64,000 nucleotides of DNA, taken from contig BLLK01000032.1 in assembly GCA_021927905.1 (NCBI GenBank), forward strand, positions 62,001 through 126,000, read 5' to 3'. Positions 21,115 through 34,223 of this stretch are shown in pieces; the stretch's first letter is position 1; every line of letters starts with the position of its first letter. This stretch comes from Chaetoceros tenuissimus (taxonomy: Eukaryota; Bacillariophyta; Thalassiosirophyceae; Chaetocerotales; Chaetocerotaceae). Under the pieces are notes generated by a model. The model saw only the letters and a list, made by a program, of their open reading frames with translations. It did not search any database and had not been told where the DNA came from. The position numbers and the translations under genes were made by a program.

Positions 21115-21644
21115 ATTTCTCACTGAAATAAAAATAGCAATATTCTGTATCATGAAATGTAGATATTATATATGCATCTGGAGTGCAGATTTTTTACTCA
21201 ACTACAAAGGAAATCTATTATATAAATGAAATACCACGCATGTATTTAGACTGCAACATTAACATTTACTTCCTCCTTCCTTGCATGTTCGATTTCACCT
21301 CTTCCCGTTCAGGTTATTGTTTCTCTTTTCTCTCTCCCCCCAGAAAGTTGGGGTTTGTAGCAAAATTTGAAACAATGACGAAAACACATCTATGTAATGC
21401 ACATTGGACATGTTCAATGTTGTGTCTAAGACTTGCTGTTAGTCTAAGTACCTCACTACACAAACTACAAAGCAAAGAATCTATGCATTAGAGTTATACA
21501 ATTTGAAAGGCTTATTGGAAAGGAAAGAAATTGCAGCCCTGATTCCTTCAACAACTTACATCAGTCGAAGGTAGAAACAATTTGAAAAAGACAACACAAT
21601 ACCAACCACTTATCACAAAGAATTCCATAGAAAAACAAATAGCT
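21115..21644. other. Intergenic stretch, no gene seen
   Basis: About 530 bp between eL28 and the SUMF2-like gene, both on the plus strand. It should carry the SUMF2-like promoter. One 102-residue frame (21183-21491) has no motif and AT-rich codons and is probably chance. Confidence 0.35.
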
Positions 21645-23119
21645 ATGATATTCAAAACGGCATTGACTAGGCAAAATCTTGTTCTGCTACTATCTCTTCA
21701 AGCTTTTAAATGTTCTACATTCTTAAATGCTCAAGAAATAGAAGACGCCGAGATAGGATCTGCACTTGACCCGCATCCGGATCCAAATGAAGAAGATCAC
21801 CCAGGTATGATTTACATGGGAGCAAAGAATGAAACTCATCGCATTACACATGACCAGCCAAATGGAATTAAGTATATTTTTGGAACTAGTTTTGACGAAA
21901 CACACAAAGAAATTGAGGAGAAAGATCTATCACTTCATAAAAATGCCAAACCAGATATGCCAAAAACACGCGAGGAAGTAATTGCAGAAAGACATGGACA
22001 AGTGAATCCGGAGGGTCCAAAGCCTTTTGGTCATGTTGACAATCATGAATTAGATGGAGGTGTGAATCCTCCCAAAGTTGTTCACGTAGATCCTTTTTTC
22101 ATGGATGAAGCTTTGATTACGAACAAAGAATTTGGCATTTTTGTACGATCTCTGTACTACAAGACGGAAGCCGAAAATTTTGGGTGGAGTTTTGTACTTT
22201 CCAGCTTTTTACCAAATGCTGATGAGTTGCATAAGCATGAAAAAGATCCTGAAGCGGAGCACTGGGTTGCTGTAGATGGTGCCTATTGGCGTGAACCTGA
22301 AGGACCAGGTAGCAGTTATAAATTCCGTGAGAATCATCCAGTAGTCCATGTGTCTCATAGAGACGCTGCGGAGTATTGTAAATGGAAGGGAAAGAGATTG
22401 CCTGGTGAGTGGGAATGGGAAGCAGCGGCAAGAGCTGGTCATTATGGACCAAAGAATAGAACTCTTTATAGTTGGGGTGATGATGATTCTGTTGACATGG
22501 CAAAAAAATATGCAAATCTGTGGGGCAGCGGCGAATTCCCGTGGGAAAATCTAGCTGAAGATGGGTGGAGAGGTACTTCTCCAGTGAAAACATTCCCACC
22601 TAATGACTATGGATTCTATGATATGACTGGAAATGTATGGGAATGGATGAGAGGTGGAAAGCACAAGGCAAGAATTGTAAGAGGAGGGAGTTACGTTGAT
22701 AGTCTTGATGGAAGCTTTAATCATGCAGCTACCCTTGGTGCTAGATCAACACTACACGGAACAACATCTACTGGTAATATTGGCTTCAGATGCGCAAAAG
22801 CACCAAAAAGAAGAACGGAATATCATTACAAGCTTCATGATGAATCTGAGCACGGATCACTTGCAATCGAAGATCAGGTGAGTTCATTGTATCTCCCGTT
22901 GATTTTGAGAATAGTGTTTAATTCTTGATCAAATCTTAATTTTATCTTTGCTTACAGTTTGGTAAGCAACACATGGTTCCAACAAGGGATTGGGATGAAG
23001 ATCTTATTGTAAGAGAAGACGAAGACGAAGATGAATTTAAGGAGGATTTGTATGATGCACCTCATATCAAGAAAAAGAAAGTTGTCATGCCAAGAACTAG
23101 GAGATCAAATGAATTGTAG
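21645..23119 (+). CDS. SUMF2: SUMF2-like (pFGE) formylglycine-enzyme paralogue, catalytic cysteines absent
   Basis: Two exons (21645-22877 and 22958-23119, 80-bp intron) encode 464 residues. The start ATG at 21645 gives a signal peptide (FKTALTRQNLVLLLSLQAF). The FGE-sulfatase domain spans about 140-395: DEALITNKEFGIFV, AVDGAYWREPEGPGSSY, HPVVHVSHRDAAEYC, GKRLPGEWEWEAAARAG, YDMTGNVWEWMRGG and GNIGFRCAK. Active FGE (SUMF1) has two catalytic cysteines after GGSY; here D352 and S357 replace them, in a VDSLDGSFNH context like the IDTADGSANH of human SUMF2. The C-terminus is acidic and ends SNEL, close to the ER-retention tails KDEL and the PGEL of SUMF2. The protein is therefore inferred to be an ER-lumen, catalytically inactive relative, perhaps binding FGE or sulfatases. 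Confidence 0.85.
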
Positions 23120-23413
23120 GTAAAAGTAGTATTTTAAATGATTTTTTCTTTAGACTCGTTATGATAAGAACATGATGAAAACCAAACAAATGACTACTTT
23201 ATGAATTGGTCCCGTCAGAATCGTGATAATTTCATCATATCTTGTGTGGAAATGTCCTCGACGACACAGGCACCATAGTAGTATGTGCCAAAAAAAGAAA
23301 TTTATCGCCAAATAATTTCCTTTCAATCCAACTCCGAGTTTTTCTTTTTTGCAAAAGCGACAACTACCTATGCGCAACCCATAACACCAACTGGGTTTTC
23401 ATTAGAATTTTAG

Positions 23414-26400
23414 ATGAAGAGACTTAACTTCCGTAAGAGAGGAAAAGGTCAGCAGTCTCTGCTTTCGGATGCAGAGCTTAGGCAACCATCTGATTTCGAA
23501 AGAATGGACGGTGTTGATGTAAGAAACGACGATGAAGATATATGGTCTTCAGCGATACCTTATCAACTTCCTTCAGTTGGAACCAATTCTTTAATCACAG
23601 ATGCTGCAGTAAATCACAACAAAAAGCAGAAAACTTTCAACGAGCATAAGCCCATGAGTAATAGTACAGCTATATTGAGCGCAATCCTGCCTCCACCTCC
23701 ACCACCGCCTCCTTCCAACATGAAAAACAGCAAACGTGTTGCTGTGAAGCGAGATATAAAAGCTCTTGATAGGAAATCATCTAGTGAAGATGTCTTTGAT
23801 GACCTAGATAGTATCAAAGATCGTGTAATTGCCAATGTAGACAGTTTGGATGATTTTATGAATAATACTTTATCAAGAAGTATGTCGAGAAACCTTGGAA
23901 AGAAGAGTACTTTCACTTCATTTCAAATTGACGCTGTTTCTTCAGAACACTCATCAGAAAAGAAATCTGAAACAGATTCATCCAAGCAGTTGTCGAGTTC
24001 CTCGTCAAACGTATCATCAGAGTCTCCAGGTACGGACTCGCACACAACTAATGAATTTCCCATTGATCCAAAACTTATTGAAAAGAAGGGCATAGTTATT
24101 GTCGACCCTGAGAATAAGAATGAAATTTATCATATGGACGAAGATAACAAAGACCTTACAAACAAAGAATTGATCATTGTTGGACAGAATAAAGAAAATT
24201 CTCTAGATAATGACGATGATGATGAAACATTGATGAGCAACTTGACTGAATTCACTTATCAATATAAGCGTACGAGAGAGGAAAGGATGAAATTTGCAAT
24301 GCGAAATTTGAATCCTACAAGAGCACCTGAACAGAATATTTTTTGTTCAATATTTAATTGTGGAACTGGTAATGAAGAATTTGATCTAGGTATTATTGAT
24401 GATACCAGTAAAATGAATTTAAGACAGGAGAAGCCTAGTATGGTACAAAATGCAAAAATGCTCTACAAGACTTTGCGCGAGAGAGGCTCTGGAAAAAGAG
24501 TTGACGTGGGAAATTTCGAGGAGACAATAGCTGTATGTATCACAAGAATATTCCTAGGAGAAAATGGAAATGGTTTGAAATGCACTTACAATGAGCCCAA
24601 TCTCTCTCACGACTTTGGCGTGCGACTTCGCGAAGGGGAAGGAGGCGAGGCCGTAGTTGTGGAAGTTATTGCAGAGTCGACTGCAGAGAGGGCAGGTGTA
24701 AAGATTGGTGATGTTTTGAGTGTAAGTTTGACACTTTGTCATGATATTTGTATTCCATTTTTCATACACGAACTCCTTGTCTCATCCATAACATCGTCGT
24801 TCATAGTTTGCTGTTCCGTTGAACAATACTTTCCAAGGTTATGAAAAGGCATGTGACTTCATCTCGAGGCTTGAATTGATTGGCATGAGAAGTTCATACA
24901 GAGAAATCTTCGATATGTTTCTTTCAAAAACATCATCAGGATGGCCTGTCGCAACTGTATTTAGGAGAGGATCCGAAGGATTGAGAAATTTTGAGGCAAT
25001 GCCGTTTGGATTGCAGTCTATCGATATGAACATTGATCTGCAGAGAGCAACAGCGTTCTTTCATCAAGCAATTACTCGTTGCCGAGAATATGATTTTCAA
25101 AAAGATGCGAACGGAGTTCATGAAATCATCAGAGGCAACATTGAATCTTTCATTCCAAGACCAGAATGCCGATCGACTTCTTCCAATCTACAAAAGCTGA
25201 AAATGATGCAAATCGATATTGTTGGAGAAACTGCACAGTCATTTGGGTTACCAAATAAAAAAGGGTCTCGGTACATGTTACTTCCTCGACTAGCAGAAGA
25301 AACTTTACATCTTTCCTCTTTCTTCCCAGATGCGAGGAGAAGTACATTACTCACATGGTATACTGAGAATAGCGAGGCGATAATTTATCTCAAACTCAGC
25401 GGTGCATTTAGTGGATCAGGAGTACTTGTGAAAAGGTTAAAAGAATCAACATGGAGTGCGCCATGTTCAATCGAGGGAAATGCAGTGGGGTGTGGATTCA
25501 GACCGTATTCTGACTCGATTGAATGTGCCATTTTTCTTCGTGATACAAAAGATATAGATCCTTTGATCAAAGGCAATACGGTCACATTAGGAGGGAAAAC
25601 CCAAAAAGAACGTGTGTTGATCCTAACAAATATCGCCGGGAGATTTTGTGTCGAAATGGATCTTGAATGTTCTTGCAAAGTCAACACTTCAAACGACTTG
25701 AATAAACTATTTTACAATGATCCCAAATGTAAAAGCATCAGTGTAGAGACAATATTCTCAGGGAAAATCCAGAGTCCATCTGAAGCGATTGCATTCAATG
25801 GAGCTCTCAGACGACTAGAATTGCCATCTACAATGTATCCTCATCCAGCCCCTCCAAAAAATTTAACTAAATTCAATGGCAACAATTGGGCAATCGATAC
25901 ATCTTGTAAGTGCGCAGAAACATTAGAGCCTCCATTTGATGAGAGCAAGCAGCTCGTCACATTAAGGGAACTAATTGATACCTTTGAAAATGGAGAAAGT
26001 GTGTATGATGAAGAGTGGAGTGAATTTGATGTTTTTGCTCAGAAATTCCAGCAGATGCTATATGATGGTGTGACAATAGATAGAGTGTGGCCAAAAGATG
26101 ATGGAATAGCTGACAATTTATCAACTACCAAGGTCACACTAAAGTTAGATTACAAAACGACAAGTAAAGGGAAAGTGGAATCTTTACACTTTGTTACAAG
26201 GTCGAAAACAAAGATAATCGGAAGCAAATGTAATTTTTCCAGTCCTACTGATTTGCCAAAAAATAAATGTTTGTCCGAGGCTTTGAATCTTGCCGAAATA
26301 GTCAAAATATCTCAAACCATACCGAAGAATTTTGCACAAGAAAAAATATCGACGGGTGCCGACAAAAAGAAAAGGCAAAAGCGTTTTGTTCTACTGGAAA

Positions 26401-26513
26401 CAGTAGATGGGAAAACTGTTCCATTTTTAGCCAGAACGGGAAAAGATGCATCACTTCTTGCATGTGGCTTGAAATTGATGGCTGAACGAATTTTGCAACA
26501 GCAACGAAAGTGA
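23414..26513 (+). CDS. PDZ-domain protein with SYLF (Ysc84-like) region
   Basis: Exons 23414-24721 and 24807-26513 (85-bp intron, phase 0) encode 1,004 residues. The first 380 are disordered, with a proline run (PPPPPPPPS near residue 95), acidic stretches and many phosphosites. A PDZ domain lies at about 390-500: the FGVRLREGEGGEAVVVEVIA carboxylate-loop segment, then STAERAGVKIGDVLSFAV, split by the intron. From about 600 to 720 is a block resembling the SYLF lipid-binding domain: LKLSGAFSGSGVLVKRLKES, TWSAPCSIEGNAVGCGFRPY, an acidic-aliphatic CAIFLRD and NTVTLGG. SYLF domains bind phosphoinositides in Ysc84/SH3YL1 proteins. The remaining 280 residues are unrecognised. Membrane-associated scaffolding is inferred. 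Confidence 0.7.
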
Positions 26514-26631
26514 ATCGATCCAAATTTAAATTATTAAATGCTTGTTTCAGAAATCATTCTTTTAGTTTACATATATATTTTTTATATTTTCAATTTTTAT
26601 AAAATGCAAGAGATATTAGTCGAGCTGGTTT

Positions 26632-29600
26632 TTATACAACCACAAAGAGGAATGTTGCAATTAATACAATAGAAGAAGACAAGTATAAACCAACTCTTGA
26701 TGACGAACTGTGGAGCATTCCACGCGGACAAACATTTTGACCTGACTCGATGTACCCTATGTCTCTGCAATCAATAGATGTGCTCTCAATAGCATCCTTC
26801 ATGGCAGTAAAAACCTTCTTGGAACCATCTTCCACAGGTTTGGATGTAAATTGGAAGTTGAGGTTTCTGCTGATGATAGAAGCAGCAGATGGATTCGCTT
26901 GATTGAGATATGGCAGAATTGATCTCGAGAATACATATCCTTCTGCTAAATCTGCACTTTGTGTTCCTGCATCCAAGTCTTCGTTTTTGATGGCAAAGTG
27001 CAATGTAGCTTGTATCAATGGTACTTTCATGAAATCTTCGATTGTTTTGGCATAGTTCCGAACTGACTCACACTGCTTGAACCGCAGCTGATAACTCCCT
27101 GCAAATAATGCCTCTTCTATCTTTTGATTAATTTTTGCATTGCCAGTTTCAGGGTCGCAAGTATTGAACGTTGGACACATAGAGACAGCAAGATTGTAAA
27201 GTAAGTCTCCATTACTATACGGACTTTGATTAGACCCGACAATCATGGCGGCACCGACATCCCATTCCTGCATAGCAGCTTCAAAACGGATATTATTTTC
27301 TGCAGAGCAGCCTTCGGCTGCACTATACAACTTTTGAAGAGCAGCAAAAACTAAGACTTCGTATTTCAAACCAGTTACTACAAGAGCTCTCCTTTGTTCA
27401 TCAGATACTTCTGATACAGGGGCACTCATTTGAAGTCTAATCATATCATCAGCATATTCCATACCAAATTTAGAGAAATATTCTGTGAATACTTTAAAGG
27501 ATGGAACGACTGTTCGACCTGTTGTTATTGCAAGTGAACGCAATGCCAAGACAGATTTATCCCCATTTGTAGCAATTGTTGAATGCTTTCCAAAGCTGTA
27601 AATCTTGAGTGCAGCATCGTATGCGCGCCTCTGCATCATGATATCTATGTATCGAATGTCGACATCAAGGTCCGAAAACTATCGAATAGAACACGATGTG
27701 AGAAAATCTGAAAAATAGCATATTGGGCATCAATACTGATATCATCAAAATACCTACCTCTCGAACATCTGTGCTAGGAACATATCCTGCAAGCGGTTTC
27801 AATTCGCCCCTGTCAATGCAAACTGGAGTTATGTATTCCTTCAAGACACCGATATCTCTGCATTTCAGTCCCAAGCAACTATATGTACTTTGGATTGCAT
27901 CAATAAGTGTATCCACTTCATAGACTTCATAGTTTGAAAGAAGAAGTTTGTATTTCAGGAAGTCATACGTATCCTGTGCGCATGGAGCAATTAGAGGAAC
28001 AACAGCGAAAGCATACATCTTTACTCTCTTCCTGTCATTCTTCTTCAAGTTGTAGATGAGATGCTGAAGTAACGGAATTGTCATTTGGGCAACAAGTTTT
28101 TCCACGGTAGCTCCTAAGGTTTCAATGGCAACATCTCCTTCAACACAAGCATCCGTGAATGTGAGTTGTAGTGCAGCTTCCTTGAATAATCGAAGAATCT
28201 TTTCGTTTGTTTCAGTCTGACCAGCTTCTTGTGCAATGTCAAAGTAGCCTCCACCTTCTTCAGCCAACCTATACAACAAATATCCGCTTGTTTTACTTCC
28301 TGTTTCTTGATTACTACCAATCCAATAAGCAACGGCTTCATCAATAGAATGAACTCCGTTATCATCTTTAGCCAAGCCCTGATTTACACATAAGTCGAGG
28401 GTTTCATATACTTTGTGGACAATGAAACCCCACATATTCAGAGCAACAGCTGCTTCTGCTGCAAGAGTTTCATGGCCGTATCCCCATATATTAGTATCAA
28501 AATATGACTCAACAATATTATGGCCATAAGCCACAGATTGGTCATCCTCTAATACGTCTTCGAGAGCATAACGGTAAAGATTGTATACGGGCTCCTCCCC
28601 CATCAGTATGGATGTATTATTACTGAATGAAGCTAAACTACGAGTCCCAATCCTATAACGCAAATTTTAAATGAGATATGGAAATGAACAGCATGATTTG
28701 AGAGATGTCAAAAACTTACGCTTTCCCAGTCGAGTCAGGAATTTCTGAATTCCAACCACTCTCGTATATCATTTTTGCACCGGCAATATCGCTTAGTTCT
28801 AGTCTTTCAATCATTTCTTTGACATCGAGCCCAATTTTTGCTCTAGAGAAGACAGCATTAGTAAGCATTTCCAAATATATGAAATTCTAATCAAGCACAT
28901 TCACTTACCTATCATCTACATAAGTTTTTGTGATGTAGAGACCACCGGACAAGTCAGAAGACTGGAGAGGGTCAAATGTATCTTCGCCACATGTACTGAA
29001 GTAATCATTACCATGTAAAGACCCAATTTCGAAGCAGTTGATCTTCATGCTCTTCACTACAGTCTCAAATGCATCGACAACTATAGCTATTGGAGTGTTT
29101 GGGGTGGTTATAGGATTCTCTAGAACATCCTTAATGATGTTTGCAGCATCAATGTTATAGTTGCTTACAAACGGTAGAACAGCATGAGAGAACACGAATG
29201 CATCACCATTGTTCTCGTCGTTAGCTGCATACCGAATTGCGCCCTAAAACATGAGGAAATGGATTAATGATTAGACACTTATTTTCAAACCGATGAAGAT
29301 CAATATGTAGTGTCAACTTACCTGAATGATTGGAATCATAATTGCAGGAAATATTTTTGATTCAATCATGTTAGATAATGTCCCGCACGATTTTGCGGCT
29401 GTTAAGTCATCTCCACCTTTGAGCAGTGAAATCAACCTTACATTCATATCAGCATCGCCAGACCTTGTGCAAGTTCCAAAGTCATCACACATTTCTTTGG
29501 CAAGATCATAGAAACTGACTCCATTGCCTGCTTCGTCACCTCCCCAAGCTTGGCCTTCGAGCGTGCCGATAAGGTATGACGCTCCTCTTTCCCAATTTGA

Positions 29601-32600
29601 AAGAGAACATTCCTGGTCACTGATGGTAGTCCTGTATAAAAATCCAACACCAGCCGGGATAAGGACAAGTGTTTGTAGACTTCTTAACACAATTTCTTTC
29701 CGAGCATCATCAAATGGAGCAATTTCACCCCTCAAAGCGGCCTGGATCAAATTATCAGCAAACATTTCCTCATCATTGTGGTATTTCTGTGATTTCATGT
29801 AGAAAGGGTTTTGTTTCCATGTTGAATCTCTTGCCAATGATTGAAAACTTGAAGTATCCGGTGCATGAGTGAGATGCCCGTAGGTATAATAGTCAGTTGC
29901 TGCACCCCAAGAATCTTCACTCATCAAAATATTCATTCTGAGAATATCTCTGTCTATACGTGCACTCAAAGTAACGTCTTCTAATGGAGAAAACCCTGCA
30001 TATGTGTTTGGAATTCGCTTATACTCTCTGCATAGAGGAGAACCTTCTCCATGAATGTCAAAACAACTAACTCCAAAACAATCATATGTTTTTCTCAAAG
30101 TATCTTTCAAATTCTTCACATTTGCAACATGAAGGCCATTTTCAGTAATCTCATGAGTCAAATAAAAATAATCACTTGGTTGGCAAGATGCTACCTGAGG
30201 CAAAGTAGCGAGGCCGTAAAGAGTTGCATAAAATGAGGACTTGTCTGTTTTTTCTGCAACTGTGAGTTGATAGTAGAAGGATTGAATGAGAGGAACATTC
30301 AAATACTTGATGATACTGCCAACTTTAAGTCTCATGTCTTGTACATGAACTGGACTTCCATCACATTGACTAGACTTCTCTTTCAATTCTTTCATCAAAC
30401 GAAGAATATGCGTATTGGCATTAGCTTCTCCATTTTCTGCATTGAAAGTTCCAAATATTTTCCCCGATTTCTGCGCAAGATTATATAGAAGATAACCATC
30501 TGCCCTACCCTTGCTTTGGCTAACTCCAACATAATATGCCAGTGCTGTGTCCACAGAAGTTCCTGCACTTTCAGCAAATGAGTAATTGTCAGCTGAGGTC
30601 TCACAGAAAGAAAGTGATTGATGTAGATTTTGAACAACGTGCATCCAAACAGTCAACGTAACCATTGCCTCAATTGCAAGTCCGATATCCTCTCCAGCAA
30701 TGAGGGCATCAACAATAATTCTATTAGCATAAACTTCAGCAGATGCATCTGGGTCGTCTCCCAACTGTGCAAACAAGGGGTCAAATCGAAAAGCATTGAC
30801 ATAAAAGATGAAAAAAGGGTTATTCCACATGACACTCTTCATGCCGTCAGAAAGTTCTTTCAAACTTGCATCAGAATGAGTTTTCTACAGTTTCCGATGA
30901 AAAAAAGTTAGAAATAAATATAAGTACTATAAGAAAGTGCATTTGATCATACTCACATGATTGTAAATCTTAAGCGCTTTTTCATGCTCTACATCAACAT
31001 GCCCTCGCAAATATAAAAGGTCTCGTAGATCAAGAGCTAGTTTTGCTCTAAAAGAAAAGTTTAATTCAGAATATGACCAGAATAAAAATTGTGTAAAAGA
31101 AATAGACTTACTTCTTCAAAGAGTCAGCTGGATCATTGAATTGGTATCCATTTAAGATAGATGGATTAATCTCGTTTCCTGCATCTTCGGTTGTTGGAGC
31201 TGAAGTTGGATTTCTAGTTGGCATTCTACTTTGACCAGGAATAGGTGCCGCAGTTGGGAACTCGGTTACTGTTTCAATTAAATCACAGAAACTTGTATCC
31301 TGATTAAGAATGCCAAGTGTGTCATATCCCATCTGCTCGCAAGACACTCCAAAATCTTGAAAGGAGTTAGTCACAACGAGCCAAAGTGGTGTTGCATCAA
31401 AATCTCCTGCCATGTAGACACTATTACCAATAATATCTTTGTAATTTTCTTCTCGGGCTATAAGCAACGGCATGACAGATTTCGCAAAAGCAAAAGTGTG
31501 AGCAAAATTGTCATCTCCTCCAACATTTGACCTCAAAGCTGAGTGATAAAGCAGTCCTTGAAGCACTGGAGTCATTATGAGAGACTCGAGATAGCTGACT
31601 CTTTTCTTCACGCCTTGACAATCAGCTTTTTCAATTGCTTGTCGCCCAAGTTCAAGATGTTCGAAGATCGCTACATGAGCTGGTGCAGAGCCACCAAAAT
31701 CGCATTCAAAGTGCTGACAATATTCTTTGCTCATTGAAAGCCAGGCCATACCATTTCGACTTCCTCCATCTAAATTTCCTAAGTTCTGAGACTCAATACT
31801 TCCGACAAGGATTGCAACACCTTTATCCCAAAATTCTTCTGCTTGATACGGATTCTCCATACAAGTGTCAACGGAAGCAAAGAAAGACCTGATAGCATAA
31901 TGTGGGAGAGCAAGGGCCTTCATGAGGGTGGGGACAGTGTACTGTGAAAGCGTCTTGTCCTCAATGGCGTGGAGAAGGATGTCGTCTGAATATTGAGGTC
32001 GATTACCATAAAATGACTCAAACATTTTATAGATTCTCATGTTGTCATTAGATGTGTAGTCAACATCACTATTCAATGCGATCTTCTGTAGAGAGAGTAC
32101 AGAACTATTTTCATCCACTACATTTGCACCTTTCCGATATAGTTCCTTTGCCGAGTGCAAGTTTTTCTCTTCTAATAAAATCTTGATCTGATTCACATCA
32201 CGATCAAATTTTGCAAGCTATCAAGGTGTAGTAAAATTGATGAGAGAAAGTTCTAATGCCACTTTTGTAAGAATACATCACAACTTACATGTCCAACATC
32301 ATATTCAGGTTTGTAACCAGCAAATGATGTCTGGGAAGAAATATCATCGTCATCGCAGTAGAGACCAGTGGAATGAATACCGATGGCACTGCATGAAACT
32401 CCGAGACAGCTGTACATACGTTGCACTTGTAAAACAAGATCAACCAAGTCACCGCTTCCATACTCTCCTGTGGAAAGCATTTCGATATATCTTAAAAGGT
32501 AATCGAAGTAATCCAAGTTACATGCTCTCAGTTGAGGCATAATTGCAATGAGATACAGCTCGATCAACTTTTTGTTGGAACCAATTGCAATGGAGTGCAT

Positions 32601-33696
32601 AAGACTCTGTACTAAAGGTACATTCATTGCAGATACTGTCTTCTGAAAAAGTGTGTACATTTCATGGTAACCAATGTTTCCTTCATCAAAACCACCATGG
32701 TCACATTTCCCATCCGAAACAGTTTGCCTCATGTTCTTCATTAGTTGTAGGAACTGAGAATTTGTGAACGCTTCTCCATGATCTTGATTAAAGTGAATCG
32801 CAATTCTTTCAACCAAATTGTAAAACATCGTTCCCTTGTTATTATCACCATGGGATTGAAATCTTCCAATCCAAAGGGCCATTGCCTTGTCAAGATGATA
32901 CAGCATCGAGTTCTTTCGTGTTTCACTATCATCTGATCTAGACTGACAACTTCTTACTGCACTGTACAAGTTATGATAAATCTCCATCCAAATGTTAAAG
33001 ATAAGTACACCTTCCTTTTCTATGCCTCTAATTGGTTCAGATTCATCCTCCACATAGAAAAGGTCTGTGATCAAAGTATCAGCAAAGTCCTCAATCCCTC
33101 TCTCATCAAACATCCCCTCTCCTTCATTGCTCAATCTACCGATTGCATTGAAGCAGTTCATGTGATAGTTAATCACTGGATCTTCCACAACAAATCTGGC
33201 CATTCTCTTCCCAAGAGACTTCAAAGTTCTATGGTAAAATTCATGAGAAAAAATGAAGTCAATCAGAATCAACATAACAATATTACTTACATGTTTTGGT
33301 TCGATCTTGAGCCCTGTGCAGTAAAAAAAATTGAAATGAGAAAAAATCATAAGCGATAACAAAAGGTAGATGAACAAATATGATGAAAGATGAATCAACT
33401 TACGATTGCATATGTATCGTATCTTTTATTTATTTCGACATGTTCATACATCCATGCCATATCAATTGCTAGATTGCTCCTATTGTGAAAATATCAGTAT
33501 TCCGTGAAAGATAATAAATGAAGTACAAGAACCATCAATATTCTAGGACTTACACTTCATCGACATCAAAAGTCGTGTTCCATCCATTTGGTGAGGGTCC
33601 GCCAAAAAGTGTTGTCTTGGGAAAGAATGTTGATTGTGTCTCAGAACGTATCTGTGGCATCATCACCAAAAACATCGAAGCAATTGAAAACTTCAT
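26632..33696 (-). CDS. Giant secreted protein of six FEA1-like repeats
   Basis: Eleven exons read in one continuous frame: 33696-33554, 33479-33404, 33313-33291, 33228-32289, 32217-31112, 31047-30957, 30884-29322, 29243-28909, 28842-28720, 28652-27758 and 27678-26632. All introns are 60-110 bp with GT-AG ends, and frame continuity holds at every junction, giving 2,113 residues. Residues 1-18 are a signal peptide (MKFSIASMFLVMMPQIRS). Six units of about 350 residues follow. Each has an AxxYWIGSxQ-type segment, then a GxLLYxLA segment and a closing YxCxGVSCxxIG-type motif; these resemble FEA1 low-iron-inducible periplasmic proteins and diatom ISIP2-type proteins (moderate confidence). The C-terminus is a hydrophobic tail after SSSSR, consistent with a GPI or membrane anchor. 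A surface metal-uptake or adhesion role is inferred, not shown. It is convergent with the PDZ gene. Confidence 0.75.
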
Positions 33697-34223
33697 CGTT
33701 CTATGTCTTCTCGATGAAATAATGAAAGCTTCTCAATGATGAAATCGCACAATAAAAATCCTACAGCAAGTTTTGTATTATCTTCTCTTCAGTAGACTCT
33801 TGAATTCAAAGGTAAATAAATGTCCCTATGATTGTGATGATTGATAATGATTGTACAATTATATAGCAGTACTTCAATTACATCAAAGAAGGGCTCTCAT
33901 GTTAGGTACTCTTCGTAAATCAATGTGAGGAACTTGGGCTTCTCACATCCAGAACAATACAAGGTGGGACTAAAAGGCTATTTCATGACATCATCACACA
34001 TTTATCAAAGATGCATTGTGTTTTCGATGAAGTTCCGTGATCATAATGAATATTTCTTGCGATTGGGAAATAAATGACAAGAATACTCACGACCTTAAAG
34101 GAATCGTAGCTAGATGAAGGTATAAAAACAATATACTTTAGAAAAGTTCAGTCTTCATTCTATAATTTTTATATAAAAAGTGTTGTCCTATTATTATTAT
34201 TATTTTATATTTCTTTATAAAAT
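33697..34223. other. Intergenic stretch, no gene seen
   Basis: About 530 bp between the start of the FEA1-like gene and the stop of the desaturase gene. It should hold the FEA1-like promoter. It is AT-rich with an ATT repeat run near 34192-34206. I see no gene; iron-response elements are not identifiable by eye. Confidence 0.35.

Noticed and set aside
22117-22599. 160-residue minus-strand frame
   Set aside because: It lies antisense to the SUMF2-like domain, which is clearly coding on the plus strand.
34190-34206. ATT microsatellite run
   Set aside because: Short simple repeat in an AT-rich 3' flank, with no evident function.
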